Source: Laccaria trichodermophora (lineage: Eukaryota > Basidiomycota > Agaricomycetes > Agaricales > Hydnangiaceae). From it: a stretch of DNA of 64,000 bases. Under the pieces are notes generated by a model. The model did not search any database. It saw only the letters and a program-made list of their open reading frames with translations, and was not told the origin of the DNA. Below, piece by piece: positions 45,698 through 58,564 of the stretch. Location of the stretch: positions 2,542,001 to 2,606,000 of the forward strand of contig JACTVC010000003.1 in assembly GCA_018417955.1 (NCBI GenBank), given 5' to 3'. The position numbers were made by a program, and so were the translations under genes. Numbering within the stretch: the stretch's first letter is position 1; each line of letters opens with the position of its first letter.

Positions 45698-48600
45698 TCA
45701 TAACTCCTCATGTACCCGAACCAACGGAACATCCTTCAAATCCCGCTCAATCTGCTGCGCGCTCTTCCCCACAAGCACATCAGCCACATCCACCACCACC
45801 TCTTCCGGTTTCCCCGGCACAGGTGGTGAAGGTTCAATAGGCAGAATCCGCACCTCCTCCCCTTGTTGTTCTTGTTGTTGTTCCCCTAAAACCCCCCTCA
45901 TATCATCCACCCTCTTCCCCTCCTTCTCCCCATGCTTGATACTAAAGAACCCGTCCTCCTTTTCATCATCATCACCCCTATATATCGAAAATACCTCCCT
46001 TGCGCGGGCCTTGGGTCCCCCCAGGGCGACTTGAAACCCCAACACGACGTCCCCTAGCTCTTCTTGTAGTTTGTCCAGTACCGGAAGGAGCGGGTCGGGT
46101 GTAGGTGTTGAAGGGTGGGTGTTGTTCTGGATTTGGTGGGCTGTTTGTTCGAATTTGTCGGATGCTGCAAAGAGAGGTGTTGGATTTGATAAGGGAGGGA
46201 AAGGAAAGGAAACGTACTCCTCATAAGATCATGATACCTCTGCCAATCATCATACGTCACGTCGTCAAGCCATGCATAGTCCAGTCCGATATCAGCCTGT
46301 GCTTTATCAGCGAGCGATTTCACTTCTGCCGCTGCTTCAACGACCTTCAAAAAAAATCAGCCTCTCCCCAATGAAAACAGAAAGGAAAGGAAAAGAAAAG
46401 AAAGAACACACCTCCCTAACCTCCTTATCCCTAACACTAACATACCACTCACGCACCTCCCCCTGTACACCCCTAACAGCCTCCTCAAACCTCCCCTCAA
46501 CCCTCTCCAAAACCTGTGAGAACTTGACCATCTCCCCCTGCGCAATCAACTGTTTCTCACCCTTCTTTTCTTTGTTCTTCCCTTCATCCCCTACCAAAAT
46601 CCACCCCCCCCTCCGGTTTTCAGCGCCACGTAAATACGCCTCGACGCCTTTCACCAGCCGTTCACCCTCGTTCTGGACTCCACCTAGAATACCTTTGCCA
46701 TGCTTTGTTTCCCCACTTAGGGAATGGAGTTCGAGGACAGCAGCGTTTCGGATGAGTGTGATAACTGTCCGCAAGTCGTTCTCTTTGTTTGAAACCAGCA
46801 AATCGAGCTCGTTCTGCCATTTTGTGTGGCGGGTGGTGATGTCAGAGCGTTTAGCGGCGACTTGGGATGCGATTTCTTCTGGTGTGGGTTGTTGTGGTTC
46901 CTTAGACTTTTCTGGTTCTTGCGATTGAGATGCGGATATAGGTTCCTCCTCTGCACGTTCGTCATCGTGAATCCCAATGTCTCTCAAGAAATCATCAATC
47001 TCCTCTTCTGCTGTATTTTTGGTCGTCTCGAATGCAGCGACGGTGGGTAGGACGCCGTGTGCTGATGCGTGGATTATAGAGGACGCGGAGAGGAGGTCGT
47101 CGTGTTTGTTCGTTTCCTTTGGTAAGTGGGAGGTTGTCACGGGTTCGTCGTCTGGTATGGGCGGAGTAACGACAGGTGTCTCCTCTGCTTCTGCTGGTGA
47201 GGCATCTTCTTCGATTACGTGGGAGGCCTCTTCAACTATAGCTTTAGGAGAAGGAGAGGGTGTTTCCGTGACTTCAGGGGTAGAGCTCGCAGTAGAGGTT
47301 ATCTCATCCTTGGCAACACCCGCAAGCACGCTTTGAGTAACCTCGTTCTCCAACTCTGCAGCGGGTCCACTGGGTTCTGGGCTGCCAGCGCTAGCTTGTG
47401 CGATGCTGATGGCAGCTTCTTCTTCTGGGATAGGTGTAGCGTGAATAGGTGCGAGTGTGACTTCGTCCAAAGGTGTTTCTTCAGGTGCTGCTTGGGACAC
47501 TGATTTCGTGGGTGTTTGTGCTGATGATAACGTAGGTGCTGGCGATGAGACAGAAGATGAGGTGGAGTGCGTGGGTTTGACGAGAGACTCGGCTGTTTCA
47601 GCTTCGATAGTGTCTGGGTATTCTTCTATCTTTGTGATTCCTTCGTCTGTCGTAGGAGGGACGACCTGAGATTCTGTAGACTCGGGAGATACCTTTTCCC
47701 AGATCCTCCTTAGATGTGGATCCACGTAAGTTCGTCTTGCATTGCCGAATTCATACATGCCGTATTTCAGGTAAAGTGTAGCCTGTTTCCAGGTGGCACA
47801 TAGGACAGGGCGTGATTTCTTCCATACGGTGCAGCCTGTTTTCCTAGAATACGTGTACGCCGTGAGTAGATGTGGACGTGCTTTCTTGTATGTGGTGCAA
47901 AGGGCTGCGCGAGTGGTAGACCATGCTTTTCCTGCATAAGGCTGGATGGAGGTCAAGTACAGCTCTTGAACGGCATCCCTCGTTGTCTCATATGATCCTT
48001 GTATCTGTAAGAGATAAGGGTGAACAACGGCACGATACCACGCTTCGGCTGGTTTGATAACTTTCTTGATGTGTGGGAGGACGTAGAGCCTATATCGGGG
48101 CAAGACCGCCTTTGTATAATACGGTTTCAAAATACCATTCCACGTTCTCTCGAATGCGCTTTGTGACAAAGTGTACACGCGAACGAGATATGGCCGTGCA
48201 CGCGCCTCGGCTTTAACGGCGGAGGAGAGGTAGGGCTGGGCGGCGTGGAGATACGGCTGAACGCGGGATTGGTAGGATTGCTGAACTGATGGATGGGTGA
48301 TGATGGCTTTTATGGGTGGAAGAACGTATGGTTCGATGATGGAGGTGCGGTAGGTTGATAGGGAGCGACAGATTAGTGTGCTCTCAGGGGTTATGGGAGA
48401 ATGGGTGCGGCATACTGTCGCTGCGTAGATGGCGAAGAAAGCGAGGAGACAGAGAAAGATTTTGTCGATCAGCGAACGATGTGGAGGTTTCTGAGGTAAG
48501 AGTGGGTTAGTTAGGGGTTTAGATGTGAGATGGACAATACCTTTATTACTGCTTTTCGCGATGATGGTGACAACGGTCGCTTTGACTTGTCTTTCTTCGG

Positions 48601-48775
48601 TTTAGGCTACGAGAAGAGTTGGATTTAGTGAGATGAAAGGTGGAATGGAACTTCAACTGACATTGACGCCGTTTGTCTGCTTTGTTGTTGGTCTTTTCGA
48701 GGGTATAGGTTGGGATGAAGAAGTCCTTGACACCGGCGGTGCTGGTGCCACTGGCTGTTTGCGGATGACAACCAT
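45698..48775 (-). CDS. Large membrane-anchored protein with repeated Pro-Tyr motifs, unknown function
   Basis: Not recognised by function. Exons join from the ATG at 48775: MVVIRKQPVAPAPPVSRTSS, then a basic KPKKDKSKRPLS exon, then a large exon starting KPPHRSLIDKIF. One membrane segment follows (IFLCLLAFFAIYAATVC), then about 200 residues of irregular repeats with Pro-Tyr pairs every ~20 residues (IEPYVLP, VQPYLH, AQPYLS, ARPYLV, LKPYY, VHPYLL, IQPYAG), predicted amphipathic. A long Ser/Thr/Glu-rich acidic region with many TPxP-like words comes next. The C-terminal part is helical and charged (GLDYAWLDDVTYDDWQRYHD). The whole is about 950 residues. It shares a 118-bp divergent promoter region with 48894. 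Proteins of this type occur in other mushrooms; I know of no assigned role. Confidence 0.7.
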
Positions 48776-48893
48776 GGTCTCCGTTAAATATTAGTGTCAG
48801 CGATGGTGGTTGCCGACGTGGTTCTCGAATTTGCACTTGCTTGGTCCAAAACGCGTCAACAACAACCAAAATTACTAACATACTGACGTCACT

Positions 48894-51582
48894 ATGGCGC
48901 TTGTCACCTACTCCCGCAAGAACAGAACTAGGACGTCGAGCACAGACGACGTCGACGAGCCCAGCACGATGCGCAAGCGTGCTCGCTCTTCGACGCTCAA
49001 ATCAGCACTGACTACAGATCCATACAAGAAGTTGAAGAAAGCCTTGCCAACGCCAAAGGTACACTTTTTTATCCAAGCTCCGCGCATATACTCGCTCATC
49101 TTCACCCACAGAGCCCCACCGACGTAGACGCGGCATTCCAAACACCCCACCCAACCCTACTCACAGAATCCCAGGTTTTCAAGCTCCAATCATCCAGGCC
49201 AGTCCCAGAACAGCAGTTCTCCCCCGTTCCTCTTGCAAAGTCATATCTACCGGACTCTCAAATCGCTCGGAACAACCGCACCAGCTCTCGAAACCTCAAA
49301 GAAAACATGAATGTCAAAGAACGCGAACATGAATACCTGGAACCGATAATTATCACCCCAGGAAGCGCAAGCTCAGGATCCCGATCACGTTCCCGAAGCG
49401 CTTCAAGGGCTAGGCTCTCAACGTATACTCGCAAATCACGATTTCGAAAGACCATGAACACTGTATCCACGCATATATCCTCTTCAACGACCCTACATAC
49501 GCTCTACCACTCCTCTTCTAAAAAATCCAATCGATCACAGACACTTGCAAGTCCATTCACGTCCCGGCCTCAATCACCCTCCGACTTTGATCCGACCCTC
49601 ATTCCTAAAACCATGGGCCCTCCTCCGCTTCCTGACTCTAAAAAAAAGAAACGTACCCTTTCAGACACTCATTACAATCCCAATCTTCCCAGCCCCGTAT
49701 CCAAAAAACACCAGCTTCAGCAACAACTCCAATCTTCCGCACTTCCTCTTCCAAGCCCTATCCCATACCCTCGAGGAAGAGGACGATACTACTCCCAAAG
49801 CACGCATACATCCCCAAAAGAACCCGCTATCTCCTTCTCCCCGTTTCCTAATACTCGGAAATCTCGAGACGAGAACGCCAACTTGACATTGAACAACAAA
49901 CACCGCCGACCCTCCGTTGCTTCCAACCAACACCCACACACGTTTGATGATTCCTTCAAACCCTATTCCACCCTAGGAATTGTTGATTTCAATAGACCTC
50001 CGTCGCAACTGAGCTTGTACGGCGGCGCTTTTGGGGACGATTCTGAAGAGGAAGAGGAAACGAATGACACTCGCGTTGATCCAGAGGTAGGCCTTGGAAA
50101 ACGGAGGCGGAAAAATTCTGGATGGTCGTGGGATGCACCCTGTAACGATCTTTTTGGAACGGATGTCTGGGGTGTATCGACACCTGCTCATAAGCTCAAA
50201 AGAATGCTTTCGCTTCCTGACGATTTAGGTGCTGGAAAGAATGACGGCCATGCTGACCAAGTCTGTCCTTCACTTGCCGCGAAGAAGGATACAAATAACG
50301 ACGAAGTGGGAGAAACGGTCAATGTGAAAACGAACCCTAGCTCATCAACGTCCATACCTATTCGTATTCCCAAAAAGTCGCAGCCACTTCCGGATGCAAC
50401 AACGATGAAAGCTCACTCTCTCCCTCTACCCGAGACGACGATGGGGGGCTACTCATGGGTGACTGACAGCATCATTTCGCCGCCCACGGTTTACCTTAAA
50501 GCTCGAGAGGCGAAAGAGAACCTCCTAGGGCCTGCCTTTGTTTCTGGAGGTAGCAAGACGTACGATGCGTCGTCACCAGACTCGGAATTGGAGAATTCTG
50601 GTTCAGGCCGTGCAGGAGGAATACAGAATGATAAATTAGAGTCTTTATTCGACAGCCTTGATTTGGACTTGGAGTCGGATGGTACGCGCTTTTCTTCATC
50701 GCTCTTTGCGAAAAAAAGTCTCATTTGACATTTACAGATACCGAACCCACCACCACCTCCACATCCGACAAAGAACAAGATAGGACCGTCGTAAACGACG
50801 AACCTCATCCCACGCCTGCACTGCCACATTCTAACAGGTCGAGAAGCGGAACTATTCGTACGCAGCGGGGTGGGAGCGTTCTTGACTCTGGCGCGCCACC
50901 AGCGAGGACGAGGAGTGGGACTGTTCTTGGACCTAGGCCGTCTGTTGTTCCCACCACGAATAGAACGAGGAGTGGGACTATTGTTGCGCCTGCTAGGGTA
51001 GGGTCTTCTGCGGCTCCTGGCAAAACGGGATCTGCTGTGGCTTCTGGCAAAACGGGAGCTGCTGCAGCTCCCGGTAGGACGCGGAGTGGGACCATCCTCG
51101 CACCGCGTGCAAGAGTGAGGAGTGCGTCGATTCTAGCTGCTCCTTCTGACTTGCCCATCATTTCTGGAGAAATCCCTGCAGAAGAAGAGCGTCAAGGGAC
51201 AAACCTATCTATTCCGGAAAACGACGACGGAAATCCATCAATTGCAGAAGTCACCGAAATCCCAGATGTGGAAATGGACATGGAAGGAGACATGGGATAC
51301 GCTGACGACTCATTCTCTCCGCCCGGCTCGTCCTCTCCCGACCCGATCGACTTTCTTTCTTGCCGAACTGGTGAGGGGATGTGGGCTGTCGCGTGGGATC
51401 CTCCTTCTCCTGTTGTTACCCGGAAGAAGACGGGGAAGGTGGGAGTGGGGAAGAAGTTTGGGCGTGGGAAGCTAGGGAAGGGAAAGAGGGGGAGAGGGAG
51501 GATGAGGGCTGTTGTTTTTGAAGAGGTGGCGGATGAGTTTGATGATACGGGGCATGTGGGCACTGATCCTTTGAATATCTGA
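48894..51582 (+). CDS. Large disordered basic protein with KEN boxes and RTRSGT repeats
   Basis: Not recognised. Three exons: MALVTYSRKNRTRTSSTDDV...ALPTPK, a 1.57-kb exon, and a final exon joined at ESDDTEPTT. The protein of about 860 residues is rich in Ser, Pro, Arg and Lys and looks almost wholly disordered. Visible short motifs are two KEN boxes (NLKENMN near 49297 and AREAKENLLG near 50513), many SP/TP sites, a basic cluster KKKKRTLS and an acidic patch DDSEEEEE. Near 50830-51130 there are five repeats of (R/S)(T/S)RSGT(I/V) type, RSASI being the last. The C terminus is Gly/Lys/Arg-rich (GKVGVGKKFGRGKLGKGKRG). KEN boxes suggest APC/C-controlled turnover; this is a hypothesis. Confidence 0.72.
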
Positions 51583-52949
51583 TGAAGGAAAAAGGCGTTT
51601 GTTGTTTTCTTTGAATTGTGTTTGGAGGTTCTGCTGATGGATATGGTTTTGCAGGGCACTTTCTTCGGTGAGAGATGTTGTGGTTTTTGGATCTGCGTGT
51701 CTTTGCCTGTTCCTTTTTCGTTGCTGAGGTCTTTTCGTTTTGTAGGGTCCGTTGTCAACGTCAAGCTTGGCTTTCGCCATGTTGCTATCTCTGGTTCTCT
51801 CGGGTTAACTATTCTTTCATGGATCATCGACACTTGCTTCTGGAAAAAACTTTTCAATCGTCTCCATCACATCGCGCCGTCAACGCTGTGGACTTTTGTT
51901 ATCCCCAATCGCTCGATGCTGTACTTCTCTGGCTGTCGTGTTGCTCTCTGCCTGTTTCTCTCGTTCTCTGGCTTTTGCTTTCTTCGTTATTGCTACAAGC
52001 TGCCTTTGTTTGTTCTGTGTTTTTTGTTGGTCTGTTGGCCTTGCGTTTCTGTACTTTCGATGTCAGCCTGTATTTTGTAGTTGCAAATTGAATTGATCAT
52101 TGGGACATGTACCCTTTACTTTACAAAAAAATGAAAATGTGCGAGTGTTCTTCAAGCTGGACGCAAAACGGAATATTACCTCAATGAAGGTTTGTATCTA
52201 GTCATATCAAACGGTGGTCACTACATCCTGCCTATCTCATAACTCGCAACTACTTGTTCCCTTCCGGTATTGAACTCGAGACCGGTTCCCCTCTGGAAAT
52301 TTTTTTCGTCCAGCTTGCTTCAACTAGACCCCCGAGCAGAGCGAAGATAACTGTCGGGAGATGATCTAGTCCGTAGGGGGCTCTCAAATCTTCGATGTTT
52401 CAAAGTTGAACACCAAAAATAAAAAGTTTCGTCCTGGTTACTTACCTATAGTCACTATCTCTGGCATCTATGATAGTCACCTCATTTTTGTACAAATGAC
52501 ACCTCACCATGACGGAAGCTGTCGGGGTAAGGCTGCATTACTTTCCCGACCGGAGTCTTTGCATTGAACTTGGGATAGATCCTGCTACACCAATTTGACT
52601 CTTTTTAGTCCTGCATCAGCACCACGACAAGACAGAAAAGGAGCCGAGGGACAAAAAAGCGGATTATTTATCGGACTGTTTTGGGTGGACAAAAGAGATC
52701 TGCAAAGAGAATGATACTTAGAAGATTACTATAGTATTGCTGTGCGGCTTTTAGTGAAGCCGACTTTGACACACTTCAAAGTCCGCGACACATCGCGAGC
52801 AATTGGAGGCCAGTAAGAAAATATTCAGAAGTGTCGTGAGGTTTCTGGTGAATTCGGACGGCAATGTGCATTGTGGGTCACTGAATACATATTTTTTAGA
52901 CACCCAGATTCAATATAGTTGACTCAATGATGCTGACTGAAATCAAGTA
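51583..52949. other. Intergenic, no gene recognised
   Basis: The overlapping forward frames at 51616-52096 are Leu/Phe/Cys-rich chance openings in a T-rich 3' flank. The rest shows no motif. Confidence 0.45.
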
Positions 52950-53360
52950 CAGTCATCCACCCCTTAATGATACACCACCCCCACGTGATACACTTTTGAC
53001 TAGCCAATATCTGGCTCAATACGAGACCGATTTTTACGAAACAAGTTGTAACGGGTAGTACAAACTCATATCTACCACCGCACATAATTTGGATGCAATT
53101 GAGGCAGAATTGGCAAAGCTGTGGAGCATACAAAATGGACAGTTTTTCGGAAATAGCCAAATACAGTCACACCCCTCAATGACACACCCATAATCTTAAT
53201 TTTTCTTTGTGAAATGTGGGTAAAACATTCTGAAATTTAGTACAGTGATAGAAGGGAATTTATCTGAGATTTTCATGTAGTTTTTGTAGAGAAAGGTTGT
53301 TCTCAAATCTGTTGAAGCTAATTTCTCATTTTGGGTGTATCATTAGCAGGTGGATGACAG
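52950..53360. mobile_element. TA-flanked inverted-repeat element (MITE), 411 bp, with an internal repeat end
   Basis: The left end is CAGTCATCCACCCCTTAATG. The right end, on the other strand, is CAGTCATCCACCTGCTAATG. The inverted repeats are about 28 bases with few mismatches, flanked by TA at 52948-52949 and 53361-53362. A third, direct copy of the left end (CAGTCACACCCCTCAATGAC) starts at 53164 and is also preceded by TA. There is no transposase. The arrangement suggests either nested insertion or a composite of two related elements sharing one right end. The family is unrelated in sequence to the element at 7618-8201, although both have TA targets. Confidence 0.78.
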
Positions 53361-56300
53361 TACTTCAGTATATTCGAACGCAGGGAAAACTTGAAGGGTT
53401 GTCAGACTCCGAGTCTCGACCGATGGTTGAAAAACCCTGGACATGCGTAGCTCGCGTGTGCGCGCGCTAAGCGCTCAGGTTAATCAGACCGACGCCGTAT
53501 TCTTGCAAGTCGGAGCCTTCCGGTACCTTGCGATGGTAGAAAAGTTCGTGGGACGAGAGGGGACGAGGCGAGGAGCTTTGAGGCCGATGTTTCATAGAAA
53601 AGTTTTCACTATCATCAATGCGGAGAAATTTATAGTTTTTTTTTCATCAAGTGCTGAGGTTATTACACCCATGTTCAATTTCAAATTATACGACTGCGTA
53701 GAAGCAACAAAAGTTGAGTTCAGATGGCTCTAGGACAATAACGCCTATGAACATGGATATGGCACTCACACTTGGGTGAGGCGAAATCCGGACCGACAAG
53801 ATCTATATATAGCGACAATGCAGGACCGTCGAAACAGATTGACTTGGGTAAAGATTTGCGCCGAGCTCAATAGCGTAACTCGCTTTCAACCGAACGTCTT
53901 TCAGGGTTTGGAGTCCGGTCTTTTCCTTGATGCCAATGAATTGGAGCGCTCTGTAGCCTTGATGTGCAGAAAATAGCAGAGGGACTGCAGTAGCCACATA
54001 TCGAAGGACCTTCCTCGATTGATGAACTGCGAAAAGGGTATACCGTTTCCGCGATTCAAAAGGACAAGGATTGAGGGATAACGGATGTGGTGCACACTGT
54101 GGGGAACGGGGCCCGGTCATCTTCCAAATTCCCATAACCCTGCGGAGATACGTCGCTTGAACAGTTGAAGTGGAAACAATTGACGCTTTCAATTGAAACA
54201 AAGAAGACAAGGAGACCATAGCGAAGTTCCGCGCCACCAGTGATGCTTCCTTTCGTCATTGGTCAATTTCGAAGTTAGTTCAACATCGCCTTGACAGAAC
54301 AGGCATTTTATGCCTGATCACAGGCAGGGAAGATGTCGAACCTTGCCAATCCCTGCGAGTCAAGATTAGTTACGACCTGCACCAAAGAAATCTGTTGAAT
54401 TTGATTCACCAACAATTCATTGGCTGGATGTTCCATCTGCTAAACCATTCGCAAATTGACCTCTGAGAACTGCGTATCCTTGACCTCCGAGTTCCTCCAC
54501 CGTTCAGGGATGCGTCGATGGGTGATGGCATCATGGGGTTGTTGACTTCTCGGTGACTTCATTGTCGAGGAATGGTCAACAGTCAAGACTCCGTCCTGAG
54601 TGGCATTCGGATCCTCTCGCCGGAATGCACACACGTATTCATTTTGTGCGTTCAGGTTTCTGACAGATTGTGGGGTTAAGTGGCGAAAAGGAGACAAAAG
54701 AATTCATTATACATGACCTCCATTCGTGTGACGTCCTATGAGGGGTTAGATAAAGTAGAGCGAGATCCAAGAGTGCTGTGATCGATATCAAGAGCCCAGA
54801 ATCTGGTCAAGATTGCCATCATGACTGAACTCAATGAAAGATGGTTGAACGGAACCTAACTGCTATGTAGTTTCAGGGTTGGCCACATGATGATCTGAAG
54901 AATCAAGCGCGGGCAGGCCTGGCGTTGATCCGGTGAAGATACATGTTGCTCTCGGGCTCCGTGAGTTCGCTGAGTTGCCAGTGGACGATAGGACTGGAAA
55001 ACCTCCGACGAACTGCAGCGCATGCGTTCAATGGAGAGTTTTCACCTTTCCTGGTTTTCGTCGGGTTAGTCATCATATATTTTATTTATCTTCGAAACGG
55101 GTTAGGATCGCCGCCATCGTTGCATCGTCAATGAATACATACCAACTCTCCGTCGTCCCCGGTGTCCGGGCCGCGAAATTACTGAAATGGCTAGTAAGCT
55201 GTAACGCTTCGTATCTGGTAGCCTTCATCGCCCTCAACGGACCGTTAAAAACCAGAGTGGACGATCTGCATCCGAAACGCCAGCTGAACAAACCAGTGAA
55301 AGTTGAGAGATTGGTCACATACTTAGCAGAAGCCAGACCCATTGACACCTTGTGTATTTCGCGGGCTGATCAAAAGAGTAACAGTAACCCGGAAATATGC
55401 ATTGTCCGGACGCATAGTACTAGTTCGAGCAGGCTTTGTTCCCATAGCCTTGCTTCACTGACGTTCATTTTTAAACCGAACACTGAATCTTGAAACACTT
55501 TCCCAGCTCGTTCAACCTATAAAAAAAGAAAGAATCTCACCTTGGCATTGAGTAGTCGACTGACGTCCAAACGTCACGGTCCGACTCACGGAGCAGCAGA
55601 CTGGGTGCTTGCTTGTAGAAGCCCGCAAAAATAACAGAACCAAAGAGACCAGTTGATGCCTGGATCCAATTGAGCTTTGCCCAAGTTGCCTTGCAGAGAG
55701 TGAAATAGCGCTATCTAGGAAGACAGATGACCAAATTTTTCATGGTTTTGAGCGCTTGAAGCTTCAGTTTCACAGCCACTGGCGCCTCAAGGCACGAGCC
55801 AACTTAAACTTCAATTCGAAACAAGGAATAGTACAAAAAATCTAGTACTACAATACTCATAGCAGTGTACGATACAAGGTGCTTATGTGGTAATACACAA
55901 GGAAGAGTAACATGAGGCAGAACATGATCATTATCATGACGTACATGAAAGCCAGGTATATCCAACAACAAGAAACGTTCGACAAATCAGAACAAGAGAG
56001 GCCGAGATAGATAGAAGTTTTGAAGATAGAGGGTTTGAGAACAAGACACGGAATGGGTGGGTCGTGACAGACCAAAGTCAAACAACCTTTTCAGGTCTTT
56101 GATAGCTTTTTTTGTCTGGGTAGTGACCAGATAGGATTTCTCAGTCCCACCGGAAGCGGCAGAAGGAGGAAGGGGAGAAAGAGCGGAGTCACAATAAAAA
56201 AATCCGATGGATGGGCGATCGTGGAGCTGAAGTGCAGAAAGGCGAGTAGGACGGAACGAGTCGCCTTGGGATGCGAGGGTGGTCCAGTGGGTATGTCTCA

Positions 56301-56531
56301 ATTTGAACAAGAGCTTGGGTAACGTGTCGTAAAAGTGTAGGGGGGAGGTATGACGTGTTTGGGACGATTCTAATCAGGGAGTTCCCTAAAATTTGAGCGT
56401 CGTATCTGGCGCAAGGATCGATCGGCAGGTGGAAAAGGCAATGTCAAGGGGTCACGGAGCCAGAAGGAGGAGACGGCCAGCGCTGCCAGAAACGCAAAGA
56501 GGGGACAAAGGCCAGACGCGCGCACAGATAG
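53361..56531. other. 3.2 kb gene-poor stretch
   Basis: The longest frames (54933-55493 forward, 53803-54237 minus, 55987-56310 minus) have no recognisable domain, no signal peptide and no splice partners I could join. No inverted-repeat ends or poly-A-tailed retroelement were recognised. Confidence 0.45.
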
Positions 56532-58564
56532 CTAGCTTGAAGCCGCGTGTTTTCCTCGGACCACAAGTCCCCCATCCCAGGATGCCACATTCCATCCGTC
56601 CTCGACTAGGGCTTTCCGAACGGCTGGTTTTAGGACGCTCACTTGGTTCACTGAATGTGATCCACGTCCGGTAATGATCTTCAGGGGCTTATCTGAGAGG
56701 AAGGGCTGTGTAAACTTGTTGATGAGATTGGAGGTCGATGATCTTACTCTGGGAAGCAGCTTGGGTGCGTAGGATCTCTTTGACAATGACGACAGCCTCT
56801 GAAACCGTAGTTCCATGCAAATCGACTGTATCCTGACCTCGAGAGGCAAGCCTATCAACGAACTATGTCAGTCAAAGCTGAAAATAATAATAAAAATGAG
56901 CTGGCAACCTTCTAGACTCAACCATGACCCTCGCGGCGTTCAACGCCTCCTGCCTCGCCATCTCCTGAAACTCTCTCGCCTCCAACCCCAAAAATCAGCC
57001 TCGCCACTACACGCAGCAGACCCACTCACCCTCTCCGCAAAATAAGACGCTACCTCTCCACCTCGAGTTTTCTTGTTCCCCTTCTGCCACATCTTTGCGG
57101 CCTCACGCAATAATTCATCCCGTTTCCTCATCCTTTCGCCTACCTTTCTCCGATAATCTTCCGATCCAAGATTACCTCCAGCTTTATGCTTGACTTTTAC
57201 CCCGTTCACGTCACGTGCATATGCTGGGATGTGGTGTGCTAATGGGTGTGGACCTCGATCCACAGGTTTGCGCTCCGGTACTAATTGCCATTGGTATGGG
57301 CTGGGTTTATGAGATGATGGTGGCTTGTGCTTTATTTTTCTATGCGGAGGGGGTGGGATGGGCGGTGGCGCTGATGGGAGCCGTTTTATTGTGCCAGAAG
57401 GAGCAGAGGGAGAAGGTTTAGATGAGAAATGGTATACCCCCATTTCTAGATGACCTGATGAGTCCGAATCTAGTTCACGCAAAAGATTAATGAGATCTAA
57501 GGCGTCATCTTCTCTGCCTTCCGTCACTTTAACGGCAAGTTCGATGTCTGTTATGAGGTGGGAACGTTGTTCCACTTCGAGATTATCGTATTGGGGGAGA
57601 AGAATGTCTAAAAGGTTGAAGAGCATTGTTGTGTGTTCATCAGAAGTTTGCTGGTTTTGACATAAGGATTCTAGCGCAGAAGATAGTGCAACGTAAGGAG
57701 TTGGATAGTCGGGAGAGTGGAAGTAAGACAGAAACAGCGACGCAGGATGCGGGCGGAGAAGCGTCGCCAAATGTGTGGAGAGAGATGAAAGGCGAGTCCA
57801 GGGGTCTGGGGGAGGTGCACCGATCGTCTTCGATGGTTGGTGAACGTGTTGACGCTGGCGGATGTCTACCAGCGTCACTTTTGTTGGGCGGACCGTTCTC
57901 CTTTTCAGAGTTTGATGCTCGTGTGATTTATGTTTCTTCCTTTTCATCTCGACCGTCTCCCACGTAATCTCGTCGTCACATGAGTAATGACGAAAATCTT
58001 CATCTTCAGCTGATCCGTTCAAGCCTCGTTCCTCGAGTTCGCGGATCGATTCTGCAGTGAGGATGCTTGCCACTACGTCCCACATGTCCACCTCCACGTT
58101 ATCCTTCTCCGCATTTGAAAGGGCGTTTTTGAGGGTCTCCGTAGAAATATGAGGCAGGGCGGCCTGTAGAAATCCAATAGGAGAACTAAATGAGGCCTGA
58201 GATGAGCTTGATGAATCTGAGCCCAATGAACTTGTGGTGGGCGTCATTCCATAGTAAAATTCCGGTGTGCTGGTAGAATCATCGGTGGGCGATGTCAGCT
58301 GGAGTTCTGAAAACTCTGAAAGTTGAGCTTCGTCTGCCTGAGCAGCGAGTTCGCTGAGCGTGGCAAGCAGAGTGTCCATATCCGTTGATGAGACGGCATT
58401 GCCATCAGAATCCAAGTCTACTTCAGCCAACAAGGCCGCTAGAAGGGACGTGTCCAAGGGTGGGCAGAATTTGCTCTAGATTACCAAAGCGCCGAAGAGA
58501 TATGAGTCTCGGAGATATCCAAGCGCGTTGAGATCGTTACCTGCAGATCGTCAAAGAGGTTCAT
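56532..58564 (-). CDS. Smr-domain endonuclease with CUE-like region (Cue2/N4BP2/NONU-1 type)
   Basis: The relatives Cue2 (yeast) and NONU-1 cut mRNA at stalled ribosomes in no-go decay. Exon 1 is MNLFDDLQ from the ATG at 58564; the next exon starts SKFCPPLDTSLLAALLAEVD. A CUE-like helical patch (FLQAALPHISTETLKNAL, VDMWDVVASILTAESIREL) is followed by disordered Pro/His linkers. A DUF1771 helix then follows (YRRKVGERMRKRDELLREAA, KMWQKGNKKTRGGEVASYFA, EFQEMARQEALNAARVMVES). The Smr domain comes last: DTVDLHGTTVSEAVVIVKEI, then past an intron LKIITGRGSHSVNQVSVLKP and WNVASWDGGLVVRG, ending near 56532. The DLHG and GRGSH motifs of Smr nucleases are kept. About 600 residues. Confidence 0.87.

Noticed and set aside
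46272..47669. Several forward frames up to 218 residues
   Set aside because: Antisense to the large exon of the Pro-Tyr repeat protein; composition is that of reverse-complemented Glu/Ser-rich coding DNA.
51616..52096. Overlapping forward frames of 154 and 138 residues rich in Leu, Phe and Cys
   Set aside because: T-rich 3' flank read in two frames; no start context, splice partner or family motif.
52250..52340. Sequence resembling a tRNA-derived primer site
   Set aside because: No long terminal repeats or reverse-transcriptase text nearby.
54933..55493. 186-residue forward frame
   Set aside because: The minus strand is open over part of the same DNA and neither frame has a recognisable domain; left as unassigned.
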